Origin: Thermoactinomyces daqus | Lineage (GTDB): Bacteria; Bacillota; Bacilli; Thermoactinomycetales; Thermoactinomycetaceae | NCBI RefSeq assembly: GCF_000763315.1 | Contig: NZ_JPST01000021.1 | Span: 1 to 64,000, forward strand | DNA length: 64,000 nt | Direction: 5' to 3' | Part shown: positions 34,184 to 42,117 of the stretch, piece by piece | How the letters are laid out: every line of letters starts with the position of its first letter | How positions within the stretch are numbered: the first letter of the stretch is position 1 | Program-made: the position numbers and the translations under genes | The notes under the pieces: generated by a model | What the model was told of the DNA's origin: nothing | Databases searched by the model: none | Seen by the model: only the letters and a program-made list of their open reading frames with translations

Positions 34184-35251
34184 ATGGTTAAAAAAATCGT
34201 TGCTTTGTGTGCGATCATCACTTCACTGGTAATATTCCCGTCCATACCGCAGTCCACCGCGGCTGTCTCCAATTCCATCTACTCGATTCCCGCCTCGTCC
34301 ATCCCGTTCCCGACCGGAAACGGGGTGCTGTCCGTCAAGGTCATGAATGGAACGAACGGAGCTTATGCCGATGACCAAATCTATTGGGGGGTTCTGGGCA
34401 TCGATCCATCCACCGGCCGTTGGAGTTACTTGGATTTAAACGGCAACCTGCAACCTATTTCCACTGCCTTGAATGATGCTCCCGGTCACTTGACGAAAAA
34501 TGGGAACAATTATGCGAACATTTACCATAAAATCAGTGACGCAGAATGGATAAATCTACCCAAAATCACCTCCGGGAGAATGTTCTTGTGTGTTGGCTCC
34601 CCCTGCTACATCAAAACATATGACAACGGATTTGCCGGTCCCGATATCAACAATCCAACTGATCCCAACCGTGATGTTTATTTTGATTTTGTCGAATTTA
34701 CCGTCAATGATTCGGGATATCATGGAAACACAACGCGGGTGGATGGATTCGGCTTCCCCATTCAGCATCGCCTTGTGAACAAATCCGGCTCATATGACCG
34801 GACAGTGGGCGAATTGGAAACGGAAACCCGTTCAGGATTGTTCGAAAAATTTGTCAATGAAGTTCCTTCTGAATTCAAGTCGCTCGCTACGGTGCAAGCT
34901 CCTTACCGGATCGTGGCCCCCATTCACGGCTCCTTTGCAGCGGGCGGGCCCAATGCCAATTACTTTGCCGGCTATTCCAACTTACCCACACAAGATATTT
35001 TACGGTGCGACGGAGCTGCTTCCGATGCGCAAACCTGTGCTGCCATCAACCGCCATGTCTACACGGAAAGCGACTGGAACAATGTCAGCCGCTATTATCA
35101 GGCAGCTCCGGCCAACTACTACGCCAAATTTTGGCATGATCACAGCATTGATCATCTCGCCTACGGCTTTGCCTACGACGATGTGAACGGACAAGCTTCC
35201 TATCTTGAAGTAAATGATCCCAAAGGCTTGATTATCCGCGTAGGTTGGTGA
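34184..35251 (+). CDS. Secreted GH64-family beta-1,3-glucanase
   Basis: 355 residues. Signal peptide to about residue 27 (PQSTAA). The mature part fits GH64 (thaumatin-like fold): DQIYWGVLGIDPSTGRWSYLD early, DVYFDFVEFTVND with the catalytic acidic pair, RVDGFGFPI and, near the end, YAYDDVNGQ-type YGFAYDDVNGQASYLEV. GH64 enzymes cut beta-1,3-glucan to laminaripentaose. ATG 34184 follows AGGAGGTC. Third glucanase of the element, without a fascin-like module. Confidence 0.85.
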   Translation: MVKKIVALCAIITSLVIFPSIPQSTAAVSNSIYSIPASSIPFPTGNGVLSVKVMNGTNGAYADDQIYWGVLGIDPSTGRWSYLDLNGNLQPISTALNDAPGHLTKNGNNYANIYHKISDAEWINLPKITSGRMFLCVGSPCYIKTYDNGFAGPDINNPTDPNRDVYFDFVEFTVNDSGYHGNTTRVDGFGFPIQHRLVNKSGSYDRTVGELETETRSGLFEKFVNEVPSEFKSLATVQAPYRIVAPIHGSFAAGGPNANYFAGYSNLPTQDILRCDGAASDAQTCAAINRHVYTESDWNNVSRYYQAAPANYYAKFWHDHSIDHLAYGFAYDDVNGQASYLEVNDPKGLIIRVGW

Positions 35252-35319
35252 TGCCCCCTTCAGGGGGGTCACCGGGTTTTTCCGGTAAAACCGCTCTTGG
35301 ATTTCCGTTATAAACACGA

Positions 35320-35361
35320 AATGACTTGAGACTCCTTTTTGGGCTCAAGTCATTTTTTTAT
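35320..35361 (+). terminator. Terminator after the GH64 gene
   Basis: AATGACTTGAG pairs with CTCAAGTCATT, followed by T8. Confidence 0.9.
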
Positions 35362-35540
35362 TTCCAGAGAACATACGCGGGAAGGGTTCCTGTACCGCCG
35401 CTTCTTGAACAGGGCGGATGCAGCTGCGTTGCATCGGAATTTTTTGAAAGGATCATTGACGGACAAAAGCGAACGATTTAGATTTTTGCGAGCAGTAAAA
35501 CCCTTGCTTAGCGGTGGAGATGCGTCTTTGACAGAGGGAT

Positions 35541-35927
35541 TTACCAATTTTTTTGCGTTTGCGCATCAGGAGTCTGCAAGCCTTCGATTTCCCGCTTTGA
35601 TCTGATAAAGGCAATTAACTGGTTTATTTCCCCGTCCGAAAGGGGTTTGCCGTCTACTGTCAGTTTGATTTCGGATAATTGGGTGAGTTCGAGTTCCTGT
35701 ATGTTTTCTTTCTCGGGATGAAAAGTTTCTGTATCTACACGGCCGAGCAGATAGTCGACCGAGGTTTCAAACAGATCAGCCATTAATTTGATCGCTTCCA
35801 ATGAGGGACGGCGATATCCTGATTCGTATCCGGCATAGGTGCTTTTGGCGATTCCCAGCTGGTCGGCCGTATATTGCAGTGACCACTTTTTTCGCTTTCT
35901 CAATTCTATCACTCTGTTTAAAATCAT
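35541..35927 (-). CDS. ansR: AnsR-type HTH repressor
   Basis: 128 residues. XRE helix-turn-helix at ~5-60 (YTADQLGIAKSTYAGYESGYRRPS, then LMADLFETSVDYLLG). The C-terminal part is a short acidic helical region. It is divergent from ansA-ansB exactly as in Bacillus, where AnsR represses the ans operon until aspartate or asparagine is present. ATG 35927 behind AAGGGGGAAGG. Confidence 0.8.
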   Translation of the reverse strand: MILNRVIELRKRKKWSLQYTADQLGIAKSTYAGYESGYRRPSLEAIKLMADLFETSVDYLLGRVDTETFHPEKENIQELELTQLSEIKLTVDGKPLSDGEINQLIAFIRSKREIEGLQTPDAQTQKNW

Positions 35928-35988
35928 GGCCTTCCCCCTTATATCGAACCTCATTATAATTTTCTTCTTTTGTTAAGATACCACAAAA

Positions 35989-36068
35989 GTACGCGAAATG
36001 AATAAAGTTTTGTTGATTTTCCCGGATACTCTCCCTATAATTACTCTTGGAGTTCGCGTTTAGCGTAC
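35989..36068. promoter_or_regulatory. ansAB promoter with GTACGCG/GCGTAC repeats
   Basis: Sigma-A promoter TTGATT (36013-36018), 17 bp, TATAAT (36036-36041). GTACGCGAA at 35989 and the inverted TTCGCGT...GCGTAC at 36053-36068 bracket it, likely AnsR half-sites. Confidence 0.6.
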
Positions 36069-36152
36069 ATTATAGACTGCGATTCAAAAGTTTATCTTTG
36101 CCTGTTTTAAGGATGGAGCCTGAACGCTGTCTTTTAGATCGGGGTGGAGGAT

Positions 36153-37160
36153 ATGAAAAAACTGCTGTTGCTGGCCACCGGTGGAACCATCGCCTCCCTG
36201 AAAGGGGAAGAAGGGCTGGCTCCCGGAATGAAAGCTGAAGAACTTTTGGGATTCTTGCCGAAAGAACACCCGGATTACCATATTGAAAGCAAACTTTTGA
36301 TGAATATTGACAGTACCAACATGCAACCTGAGTTCTGGGTGAAAATAGCAGAGGCCGTCGCTGATCATTACGATCACTACGACGGATTTGTCATCACCCA
36401 TGGAACGGATACAATGGCCTATACATCTGCAGCCCTTTCCTATATGTTGCAAAACGCGGCAAAACCGATTGTGGTCACCGGCTCCCAGGTTCCGATCAGT
36501 TTTAATCGAACCGATGCCAAGAAAAATATTGCCGATGCGATCCGGTTCGCCTGTGAAGATATCGGGGGAATCTTTGTTGTTTTTGACGGCAGGGTTATCC
36601 AGGGAACCAGGGCGGTTAAATTGAGAACCAAGAGTTATGATGCTTTTGAGAGCATTAATCATCCTTATATCGCTTATATAAACGGATCAAAAGTGACTTA
36701 TAACAATCCTGTTCGTCCGCCAAGGCACGGTAAACTTCAGTTTAATCCTTCACTGTGTCCGGATGTGTTTTTGATGAAATTGGTTCCTGGTGCGAAACCG
36801 GAGCTCTTTGATTATCTGAAGCATTTATACAAGGGTGTTATTATTGAGAGTTTCGGAAGCGGGGGAATCCCCTTTCAGGGCAGAAACCTTCTTCCGAAAT
36901 TGCAGGAGCTGATCGCTTCAGGGGTTGCGGTTGTGATCACCACTCAATGTCTGGAAGAAGGGGAAGATTTGACCCTGTATGAAGTCGACAGAAAAGCGGC
37001 TCAAAATAAAATTATTCTTTCCGGAGATATGAATACCGAGGCCATTGTTCCGAAAATGATGTGGGTTCTTGGTCAGACAAATGATTTGCAAGAGGTGAAG
37101 CGGATGATGGAATCGCCGATTGCAAATGACATAACCCTTAAATACGAAGAAGAGAGTTGA
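36153..37160 (+). CDS. ansA: L-asparaginase
   Basis: 335 residues, cytoplasmic type-I size. The first catalytic Thr is in [10 protein letters not shown], the second triad in [20 protein letters not shown], and C-terminal VIESFGSGG and [11 protein letters not shown] are present. It hydrolyses asparagine to aspartate and ammonia. Start ATG 36153 matches Bacillus AnsA (MKKLL), though the ribosome site GGTGGAGG is close (2 nt); GTG 36144 is less likely. ansB follows 7 nt after the stop. Confidence 0.95.
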   Translation: MKKLLLLATGGTIASLKGEEGLAPGMKAEELLGFLPKEHPDYHIESKLLMNIDSTNMQPEFWVKIAEAVADHYDHYDGFVITHGTDTMAYTSAALSYMLQNAAKPIVVTGSQVPISFNRTDAKKNIADAIRFACEDIGGIFVVFDGRVIQGTRAVKLRTKSYDAFESINHPYIAYINGSKVTYNNPVRPPRHGKLQFNPSLCPDVFLMKLVPGAKPELFDYLKHLYKGVIIESFGSGGIPFQGRNLLPKLQELIASGVAVVITTQCLEEGEDLTLYEVDRKAAQNKIILSGDMNTEAIVPKMMWVLGQTNDLQEVKRMMESPIANDITLKYEEES

Positions 37161-37167
37161 TAGGCGG

Positions 37168-38595
37168 ATGAGTGATCAAGAGCTTTATCGAACGGAAAAA
37201 GATTTTCTCGGAGAAAAGAAAATTCCCGCCGATGTCTACTATGGCATTCAGACATTGCGGGCAAAAGAAAACTTTCCGATCACCGGATATCACCTGCACC
37301 ACTCCTTGATTTGCGCCATTGCGATGGTAAAAAAAGCTGCCGCCCTCGCCAATATGGAAATCGGCCGGCTCAATCCGCGCTTGGGAAAAGTCATTCTCAC
37401 CGCGGCTCAAGAAATTATCGACGGGAAGTGGCATGATCAATTTGTGGTTGATCCGATTCAGGGGGGAGCCGGAACCTCCATCAACATGAATGCCAATGAA
37501 GTGATTGCCAATCGGGGACTCGAACTTTTGGGCGAGCAAAAGGGGAATTATTTTATATTAAGCCCGAACACGCATGTAAATATGTCCCAATCCACCAACG
37601 ATGCATTTGCCACTGCCATTCGGATTGCAACACTGAGTCTCCTGGAAAAACTGCTTGATACAATGGAATCTATGCATGGTGTGTTGAAATCCAAGGCAAA
37701 AGAATTTGACCATGTCATAAAAATGGGGCGAACCCATCTGCAAGATGCCGTTCCCATCCGTCTGGGTCAAGAATTTGAAGCGTACAGCCGGATGCTGGAG
37801 CGTGACATCAAGCGAATTAAACAGTCACGACAACATTTATATGAGGTGAATATGGGGGCGACTGCGGTCGGTACAGGATTAAATGCCGATCCCCGCTATA
37901 TCGGGAGTGTAGTGAAACATCTCTCTGAAATCAGCGGGTTCCCATTGGTAAGTGCTGAACATCTTGTGGATGCCACGCAGAATACGGATGCCTATACGGA
38001 AGTTTCTGCGGCATTGAAAGTATGTATGATGAACATGTCCAAAATCGCGAATGATTTACGGTTGATGGCTTCCGGACCTCGTGCGGGATTTTCCGAGATC
38101 AGGTTGCCGGCCCGTCAGCCCGGTTCATCCATCATGCCCGGCAAAGTAAATCCGGTGATGGCTGAAGTCATCAATCAGGTGGCATTTCAGGTCATTGGCA
38201 ACGACCATACCATTTGTCTGGCTTCTGAAGCCGGTCAGCTTGAATTGAACGTCATGGAACCTGTTCTCGTATTTAACTTGCTTCAATCCATCACGATTAT
38301 GAATAATGCTTTCCGTGTTTTCACTGATTACTGCCTGGCGGGAATTGAAGCGAATGAGGAAAAGCTAAGGGAATATGTGGAAAGCAGCGTCGGTGTGATT
38401 ACCGCAGTCAATCCCCATATAGGCTATGAAGTTGCCGCAAGAATTGCACGGGAGGCCATCCTTACCGGCCAATCCGTTCGTGAATTATGCTTGAAATATG
38501 ATGTCTTAACTGAAGAAGAATTGGATCTGATCCTGGACCCCTATGAGATGACGCATCCCGTAATCGCCGGAGCTTCCTTGCTTGACAAAGAGTAG
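37168..38595 (+). CDS. ansB: Aspartate ammonia-lyase
   Basis: 475 residues. Signature GSSIMPGKVNPVMAE (mobile catalytic Ser loop) near residue 315, with GGAGTSINMNANEVIAN and TNDAFATAIRI in the N-terminal domain, typical of the aspartase/fumarase superfamily. It turns aspartate into fumarate and ammonia, so with AnsA it feeds asparagine into the TCA cycle. It forms an operon with ansA and ends at the terminator 38798. Confidence 0.95.
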   Translation: MSDQELYRTEKDFLGEKKIPADVYYGIQTLRAKENFPITGYHLHHSLICAIAMVKKAAALANMEIGRLNPRLGKVILTAAQEIIDGKWHDQFVVDPIQGGAGTSINMNANEVIANRGLELLGEQKGNYFILSPNTHVNMSQSTNDAFATAIRIATLSLLEKLLDTMESMHGVLKSKAKEFDHVIKMGRTHLQDAVPIRLGQEFEAYSRMLERDIKRIKQSRQHLYEVNMGATAVGTGLNADPRYIGSVVKHLSEISGFPLVSAEHLVDATQNTDAYTEVSAALKVCMMNMSKIANDLRLMASGPRAGFSEIRLPARQPGSSIMPGKVNPVMAEVINQVAFQVIGNDHTICLASEAGQLELNVMEPVLVFNLLQSITIMNNAFRVFTDYCLAGIEANEEKLREYVESSVGVITAVNPHIGYEVAARIAREAILTGQSVRELCLKYDVLTEEELDLILDPYEMTHPVIAGASLLDKE

Positions 38596-38797
38596 GGGAT
38601 TTGATTCTTTCCGCTTGTGGGAAATACGCCCATCGCTTGCTGACAAAGTCTGTTTGCTTCACAGGCCGGCAAGCGTGCCATCTGCGGCCGGGATCCTGCG
38701 CAACCGAACAGTGTTTGCTTCTGTTTCGCGATGTTGGTGATCTTCCGGATCCGGCCCCCGGTTTTGCCTTCGTCATGAAATCAAGAAGAATTGCAGA

Positions 38798-38837
38798 AAG
38801 CCACCCGGATGAGAATGATTCCGGGCGGCTTTTTTTT
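38798..38837 (+). terminator. Terminator of ansAB
   Basis: AAGCCACCCGGA with TCCGGGCGGCTT, 10-nt loop, then T7. Confidence 0.85.
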
Positions 38838-38858
38838 GATTGCCACCAACACCGGTTT

Positions 38859-39542
38859 TTACAGCTTTTTCAACTGGATCTCTTGTGCATGTTTGCGAAC
38901 TGCTTCCAATACGGCATCAACGATCTTGGATTCATAGGCTGTATCATAAACAGCTTGGCCATCCACGGTAATCCGGTACATCGCCGGTTTTTTTCTCAAT
39001 TGAAATACTGAAGCGACACCCTCAACAATGGCATTTGCTAAACCATCCAAAAATGAGGAGTCCCGGAGCAATTCGTTTTCTCTTTGATTGGATATAAATA
39101 AGTTTTCAAGCAGGATGGCGGGCATCGATGTTTCTCTCAATACAGCAAAATTGGCCTGTTTTTTGCCTCGATCATGAATTTGATATTGGGTCAGATACTG
39201 CATGATATGTTTATGGATCTCGTCTTGGTAACGCACTGTTGAACTGGAGGCGTTCGGATGAATATAAGATTCAAAGCCATTGGCTGATGGACTGGCTGAG
39301 TTATTGTGGATCGAGATAAACAGATCACAATTGCGTTTATTGGCAAAATCCGCTCGTTCGTTCAATTCTATGAAACGGTCATCCCACCTGGTTAAAGATA
39401 CCGTTACATCCTGATACTTTCCGAAATGGTCATTGATTTTTTTTGATAGTTCCAAAACGACGTCTTTTTCATTTAAACCAAAGCCTGTGGCCCCGCTATC
39501 CTTACCGCCGTGGCCGGGATCAATCACCACATATGCGCCCAT
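38859..39542 (-). CDS. N-acetylmuramoyl-L-alanine amidase, CwlC-like
   Basis: 227 residues. The Amidase_3 domain (1-175) has zinc ligands in DPGHGGKDSGA (His), LNERADFAN (Glu) and FISIHNNS (His), and the catalytic Glu in AILLENLFISN. Segments DRGKKQANFAVLRETSMPA and GFESYIHP are close to CwlC, a mother-cell lysis amidase of Bacillus. It has no signal peptide, as in CwlC. The C-terminal ~50 residues (MYRITVDGQAVYDTAYESK) look like a single SPOR-like repeat. ATG 39542 follows GGGAGGT. Lies on the excisable element. Confidence 0.85.
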   Translation of the reverse strand: MGAYVVIDPGHGGKDSGATGFGLNEKDVVLELSKKINDHFGKYQDVTVSLTRWDDRFIELNERADFANKRNCDLFISIHNNSASPSANGFESYIHPNASSSTVRYQDEIHKHIMQYLTQYQIHDRGKKQANFAVLRETSMPAILLENLFISNQRENELLRDSSFLDGLANAIVEGVASVFQLRKKPAMYRITVDGQAVYDTAYESKIVDAVLEAVRKHAQEIQLKKL

Positions 39543-39863
39543 CCGCTCTACCTCCCGCAAAATTTAATTAAGATTCTTTGTTTTACCAATCTGCCATAAA
39601 AAAATTGAAAAAATTTGGTTTATTCTTTCTTACTTTTATTATACCCCAACAAACGGGGACTGGATTGCGCGAATGTACAACGCTGTTCCTGGTAATTTCA
39701 TAATTGTTTTATAACAAAAGGCAGGTTTTTTGGCATTTGCACAGTTCGTTTTCCATGCCGAAAAAGAATAATGGTCCGGTACTGTCCTGACCAATTCAAA
39801 GGATAAAAAGAGGGTTAATTTCTCACATTAAATAAGGATACCAAAGCGAAGGAAGTGAAGATC
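39543..39863. other. Non-coding, AT-rich divergent region
   Basis: About 320 nt between the amidase and the CMD-like gene. I see no gene, no clear promoter and no strong hairpin. Confidence 0.4.
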
Positions 39864-40238
39864 ATGAATGCCCAATCAACATTTCAACATGATTCGGTTC
39901 AACAGCATTTAATCCATTATAAGGAAGGGCTTGGCAAATTCGCGGAAAAGATGCCGCATCTTGTACGGGCTTACAATGAATTTACGTCGCATTGTTTTCA
40001 GGAGGGGGAAATTCCCCTGAAATACAAGCATCTTATCGCATTGGCCATCAGTCTCCATGCTCAGGATGAGTACTGCATGGTTTACCATTCCAAAGGGTGC
40101 ATTGATCAAGGATGCACGGAAAAGGAAATATTGGAAGCAGTTGGCGTGGCGGCTGCCATCGGTGGAGGGGCAGTGATGAGCCAAGGAGTCACCCTTTTGC
40201 AAAAATGCCTCAATGAGTTCAATCAAGGAGTGCATTAA
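39864..40238 (+). CDS. Carboxymuconolactone-decarboxylase/AhpD-like protein
   Basis: 124 residues, all helical. CMD-family core: PLKYKHLIALAISLHAQDEYCMVYHSKGCIDQG in blocks, with Cys and His in EYCMVYHSKGC placed like the AhpD-type redox site, then EILEAVGVAAAIGGGAVM. The role may be peroxidase-like or unknown. ATG 39864 follows AAGGAAGTG. Confidence 0.8.
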   Translation: MNAQSTFQHDSVQQHLIHYKEGLGKFAEKMPHLVRAYNEFTSHCFQEGEIPLKYKHLIALAISLHAQDEYCMVYHSKGCIDQGCTEKEILEAVGVAAAIGGGAVMSQGVTLLQKCLNEFNQGVH

Positions 40239-40548
40239 GCGGCTGGGGAGAAAGCACTGCTTTTGCCGCCATCCTGTCCAATAAGGAGAACGTATAAGGG
40301 ATACAAGCTAAAAAGCCCGGGATGGTTCGATTTATCGCAAAGTTTTCCGGGCTTTCCACTTATGGTGCGAGCTTTGCGCCTTTTTTGAATCTATCTAATG
40401 TTCGTTGTAAAATTGGCAACAGGTGATGGATTGGACATGTCCGGAATGCAGGTGTTCATGAAAACCGAGACATTAATGCCGCTTAATGTATTCTGCAAGA
40501 AAGCCGGGTTTGTCGGTCATTACCAGTTTTGGATGGGGAGGCGTTTTC
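40239..40548 (+). other. Non-coding region before bluB, with terminator at 40312-40357
   Basis: Contains AAAGCCCGG/CCGGGCTTT, a terminator for the CMD-like gene. I looked for a cobalamin riboswitch (as bluB is a B12 gene) and found no B12-box. The rest shows no convincing gene. Confidence 0.5.
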
Positions 40549-41223
40549 TTGAGCGATACTTTTTCCAAAGCGGAGCAGGAAGTTGTTTATCGGGTGATTC
40601 GTGCCCGGCGGGATATTCGCCACTTTTCGGGCCGCCCGGTTCCGGAAAGGGTGCTCCTGCGGATTTTGCAAGCAGCCCATCATGCCCCCTCCGTCGGGTT
40701 TATGCAACCGTGGAATTTTATCCTGGTTCATTCAAAAGAGATTCGCGAACAGATTAAGAGTTCATTTGAAGAGATGAACGCTGATCAGCTTAAACAGATT
40801 TCCGAAACAGATCGAAAAGAATTGTACAGCCGTTTGAAGCTGGAAGGAATCATGGAGGCGCCTGTCAATCTGGCCGTCACTTGTGACCGAAACCGGGATG
40901 CCCCGTTTGTTTTGGGGCGGGGGCCCATGCCGGAAACCGATTTGTTCAGCACCTGTTTGGCAATTCAAAACATGTGGCTGGCTGCGAGGGTGGAAGGCGT
41001 CGGCGTTGGCTGGGTCAGCATTCTCAACCGTGAGAGAGTCGAAGAAATTTTAGGGCTTCCTCCGGGAATCAGGCTGGTGGCCTATCTGTGCATCGGATAT
41101 CCGGTGGAATTTCGTGAAAAGCCGATGCTGGAAGAATTGGGTTGGAAGTCGCGGATGGATTTGAAGTCATTGATCTATGAAAATCAGTGGGGGCAGGAAT
41201 TGAAATCGTTCCATCTGGATTGA
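40549..41223 (+). CDS. bluB: 5,6-dimethylbenzimidazole synthase BluB
   Basis: 224 residues of the nitroreductase fold. IRARRDIRHFSGRPVPERVLLRIL and AAHHAPSVGFMQPWNFILV (FMN site) are typical of BluB, as are ALTCDRNR-like NLAVTCDRNRDAPFVLGR and GVGWVSIL. BluB breaks down reduced FMN with oxygen to make DMB, the lower ligand of B12. No other B12 genes are nearby. TTG 40549 is chosen behind GGGGAGGCG. It is the last cargo gene before the cotJC 5' breakpoint. Confidence 0.9.
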   Translation: MSDTFSKAEQEVVYRVIRARRDIRHFSGRPVPERVLLRILQAAHHAPSVGFMQPWNFILVHSKEIREQIKSSFEEMNADQLKQISETDRKELYSRLKLEGIMEAPVNLAVTCDRNRDAPFVLGRGPMPETDLFSTCLAIQNMWLAARVEGVGVGWVSILNRERVEEILGLPPGIRLVAYLCIGYPVEFREKPMLEELGWKSRMDLKSLIYENQWGQELKSFHLD

Positions 41224-41294
41224 GGCGATCAGAATGACATGTCGGATGTCTGTGCATTTTTTCCCCGTGTGCGGAAAAACAAGCGTTTTCAAAG

Positions 41295-41321
41295 GTATCC
41301 ATAATGCATACGTTCATTTAT
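41295..41321. repeat. Attachment site, cotJC 5' side
   Basis: Core TTTAT at 41317-41321 preceded on the element side by the arm 41295-41313, the inverted partner of 25559-25577. The in-frame TGA that truncates cotJC (41314-41316) lies just inside the element. Confidence 0.8.
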
Positions 41322-41547
41322 AAACCATGGTGGCGATCATTTCCAAATGAGCAAACTCTTCTGTGCCGATGTCGGTCAACAGCCCTTTCACCTTGTCAGG
41401 CAGGGTATAGCGTTGGTTCAAGTAACGAAGGGCGGCTGAGAGTTCTCCGTCTGCCCCTCCGTACTGTTCAATGAGGTACTTGGCCAGTTGGGGATTGCAT
41501 TTGCTAACGCGAACCGGATATTGCAACTTTTTTTCGTAAATCCACAC
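41314..41547 (-). CDS. cotJC: cotJC 5' segment (first 77 codons, cut by the element)
   Basis: GTG 41547 behind AAGGAGG. It reads WIYEKKLQYPVRVSKCNPQL, EQYGGADGELSAALRYLNQRY and DIGTEEFAHLEMIATMVYK, then TGA. This is the N-terminal 40% of CotJC with the first Mn-catalase ligands (E in DGE, E-x-x-H in EEFAHLE). A complete CotJC continues LTKDATPEQ, which is exactly what follows the matching core at 25552. It lies 15 nt after cotJB in the operon. Until excision, only a short, probably non-functional product would be made. Confidence 0.93.
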   Translation of the reverse strand: MWIYEKKLQYPVRVSKCNPQLAKYLIEQYGGADGELSAALRYLNQRYTLPDKVKGLLTDIGTEEFAHLEMIATMVYK

Positions 41548-41561
41548 AAAAATCAGCCTCC

Positions 41562-41816
41562 TTAGATTTCCCAGGGCCAGGGACCTTCATTCCAGCCGTT
41601 GGGATACTGATTCATGCTTTGGCCGAAGTTGCGCAGAGGTCCGTAGTGTTCTTCATATGTACGTGCTATTTTTTTCCGTTCGTTCACGTACCAGTTGAAT
41701 TGCTGCAATGCTTCCAGATCGCTGGGATGCGTATCGAGATAAAGATTCAGTTCCACCAGAACAAAATCGATCTCCTGTAACTGCCGCAGCAGTTCACGCT
41801 GGTGTTTTTGGTTCAT
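41562..41816 (-). CDS. cotJB: Spore coat protein CotJB
   Basis: 84 residues: LLRQLQEIDFVLVELNLYLDTHPSD and NWYVNERKKIARTYEEHYGPLR with a Trp-rich end (NEGPWPWEI), all CotJB hallmarks. Start overlaps the cotJA stop by ATGA. CotJB works with CotJA and CotJC in the coat. Confidence 0.93.
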   Translation of the reverse strand: MNQKHQRELLRQLQEIDFVLVELNLYLDTHPSDLEALQQFNWYVNERKKIARTYEEHYGPLRNFGQSMNQYPNGWNEGPWPWEI

Positions 41817-42067
41817 GAATCATCACCTTTTTGCCATTTTGGTTTATGGTAGGGGCTGTACAGAATCGGCCATAGGGTTCCGTGGATGAGTGCTTCACTT
41901 GGAGGGAATTGGGGAAGGCAGGGTGGTTGGAAACCTAAAAACAGATTTGGAGGTACGACATACCTTTTTTTACGTATCGGGATACAAGGGTCATCGGGAC
42001 TGACATAGGGGCACCACACTCGTTCCTGATGAGTAAAAGGATTTGGAATGCGCCTGAATTTGCTCAT
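41813..42067 (-). CDS. cotJA: Spore coat-associated protein CotJA
   Basis: 84 residues: WCPYVSPDDPCIPIRKKRY, then PPNLFLGFQPPCLPQFPPSEAL, HGTLWPILYSPY, matching CotJA's Pro/Cys-rich pattern. ATG 42067 behind AAAGGTGG. First gene of the operon, preceded by a good sigma-E-type promoter. Confidence 0.92.
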   Translation of the reverse strand: MSKFRRIPNPFTHQERVWCPYVSPDDPCIPIRKKRYVVPPNLFLGFQPPCLPQFPPSEALIHGTLWPILYSPYHKPKWQKGDDS

Positions 42068-42086
42068 TCCGACCCACCTTTCTGGC

Positions 42087-42117
42087 GATATGAAAAGTTT
42101 CTTACAAAAATATATGA
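42087..42117 (-). promoter_or_regulatory. Sigma-E-like promoter of cotJ
   Basis: Minus strand: TCATATATT (42117-42109) and CATATC (42092-42087) with about a 16-bp gap, matching the mother-cell sigma-E pattern. cotJ is sigma-E dependent in Bacillus. Confidence 0.65.

Larger units (their letters stand above)
25552..41321. mobile_element. 15.8-kb skin-like element interrupting cotJC
   Basis: Bounded by 5-bp cores TTTAT inside cotJC; unit length 15,765 bp. It carries a large serine recombinase at one end reading in the direction of cotJ, a divergent 52-codon gene, and about 15 cargo genes of metabolic or secreted function, with no capsid, tail, terminase or replication genes. Removing it rebuilds cotJC in frame. 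This follows the logic of sigK-skin and of spsM-SPbeta, where excision in the mother cell restores a sporulation gene; I infer the same here. Excision itself is not visible in sequence. Confidence 0.9.

Noticed and set aside
35350-35547. 65-codon minus-strand frame after ansR
   Set aside because: Starts inside ansR at a TTG without ribosome site and runs into the GH64 terminator.
40239-40548. Cobalamin riboswitch upstream of bluB
   Set aside because: No B12-box or associated conserved segments; the only structure is the terminator of the preceding gene.
40398-40757. 119-codon plus-strand frame overlapping the start of bluB
   Set aside because: No ribosome site, and its second half is an out-of-frame reading of bluB.
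25557-41316. Prophage interpretation of the element
   Set aside because: Apart from the recombinase and one small gene there are no phage structural, packaging, replication or lysis genes.
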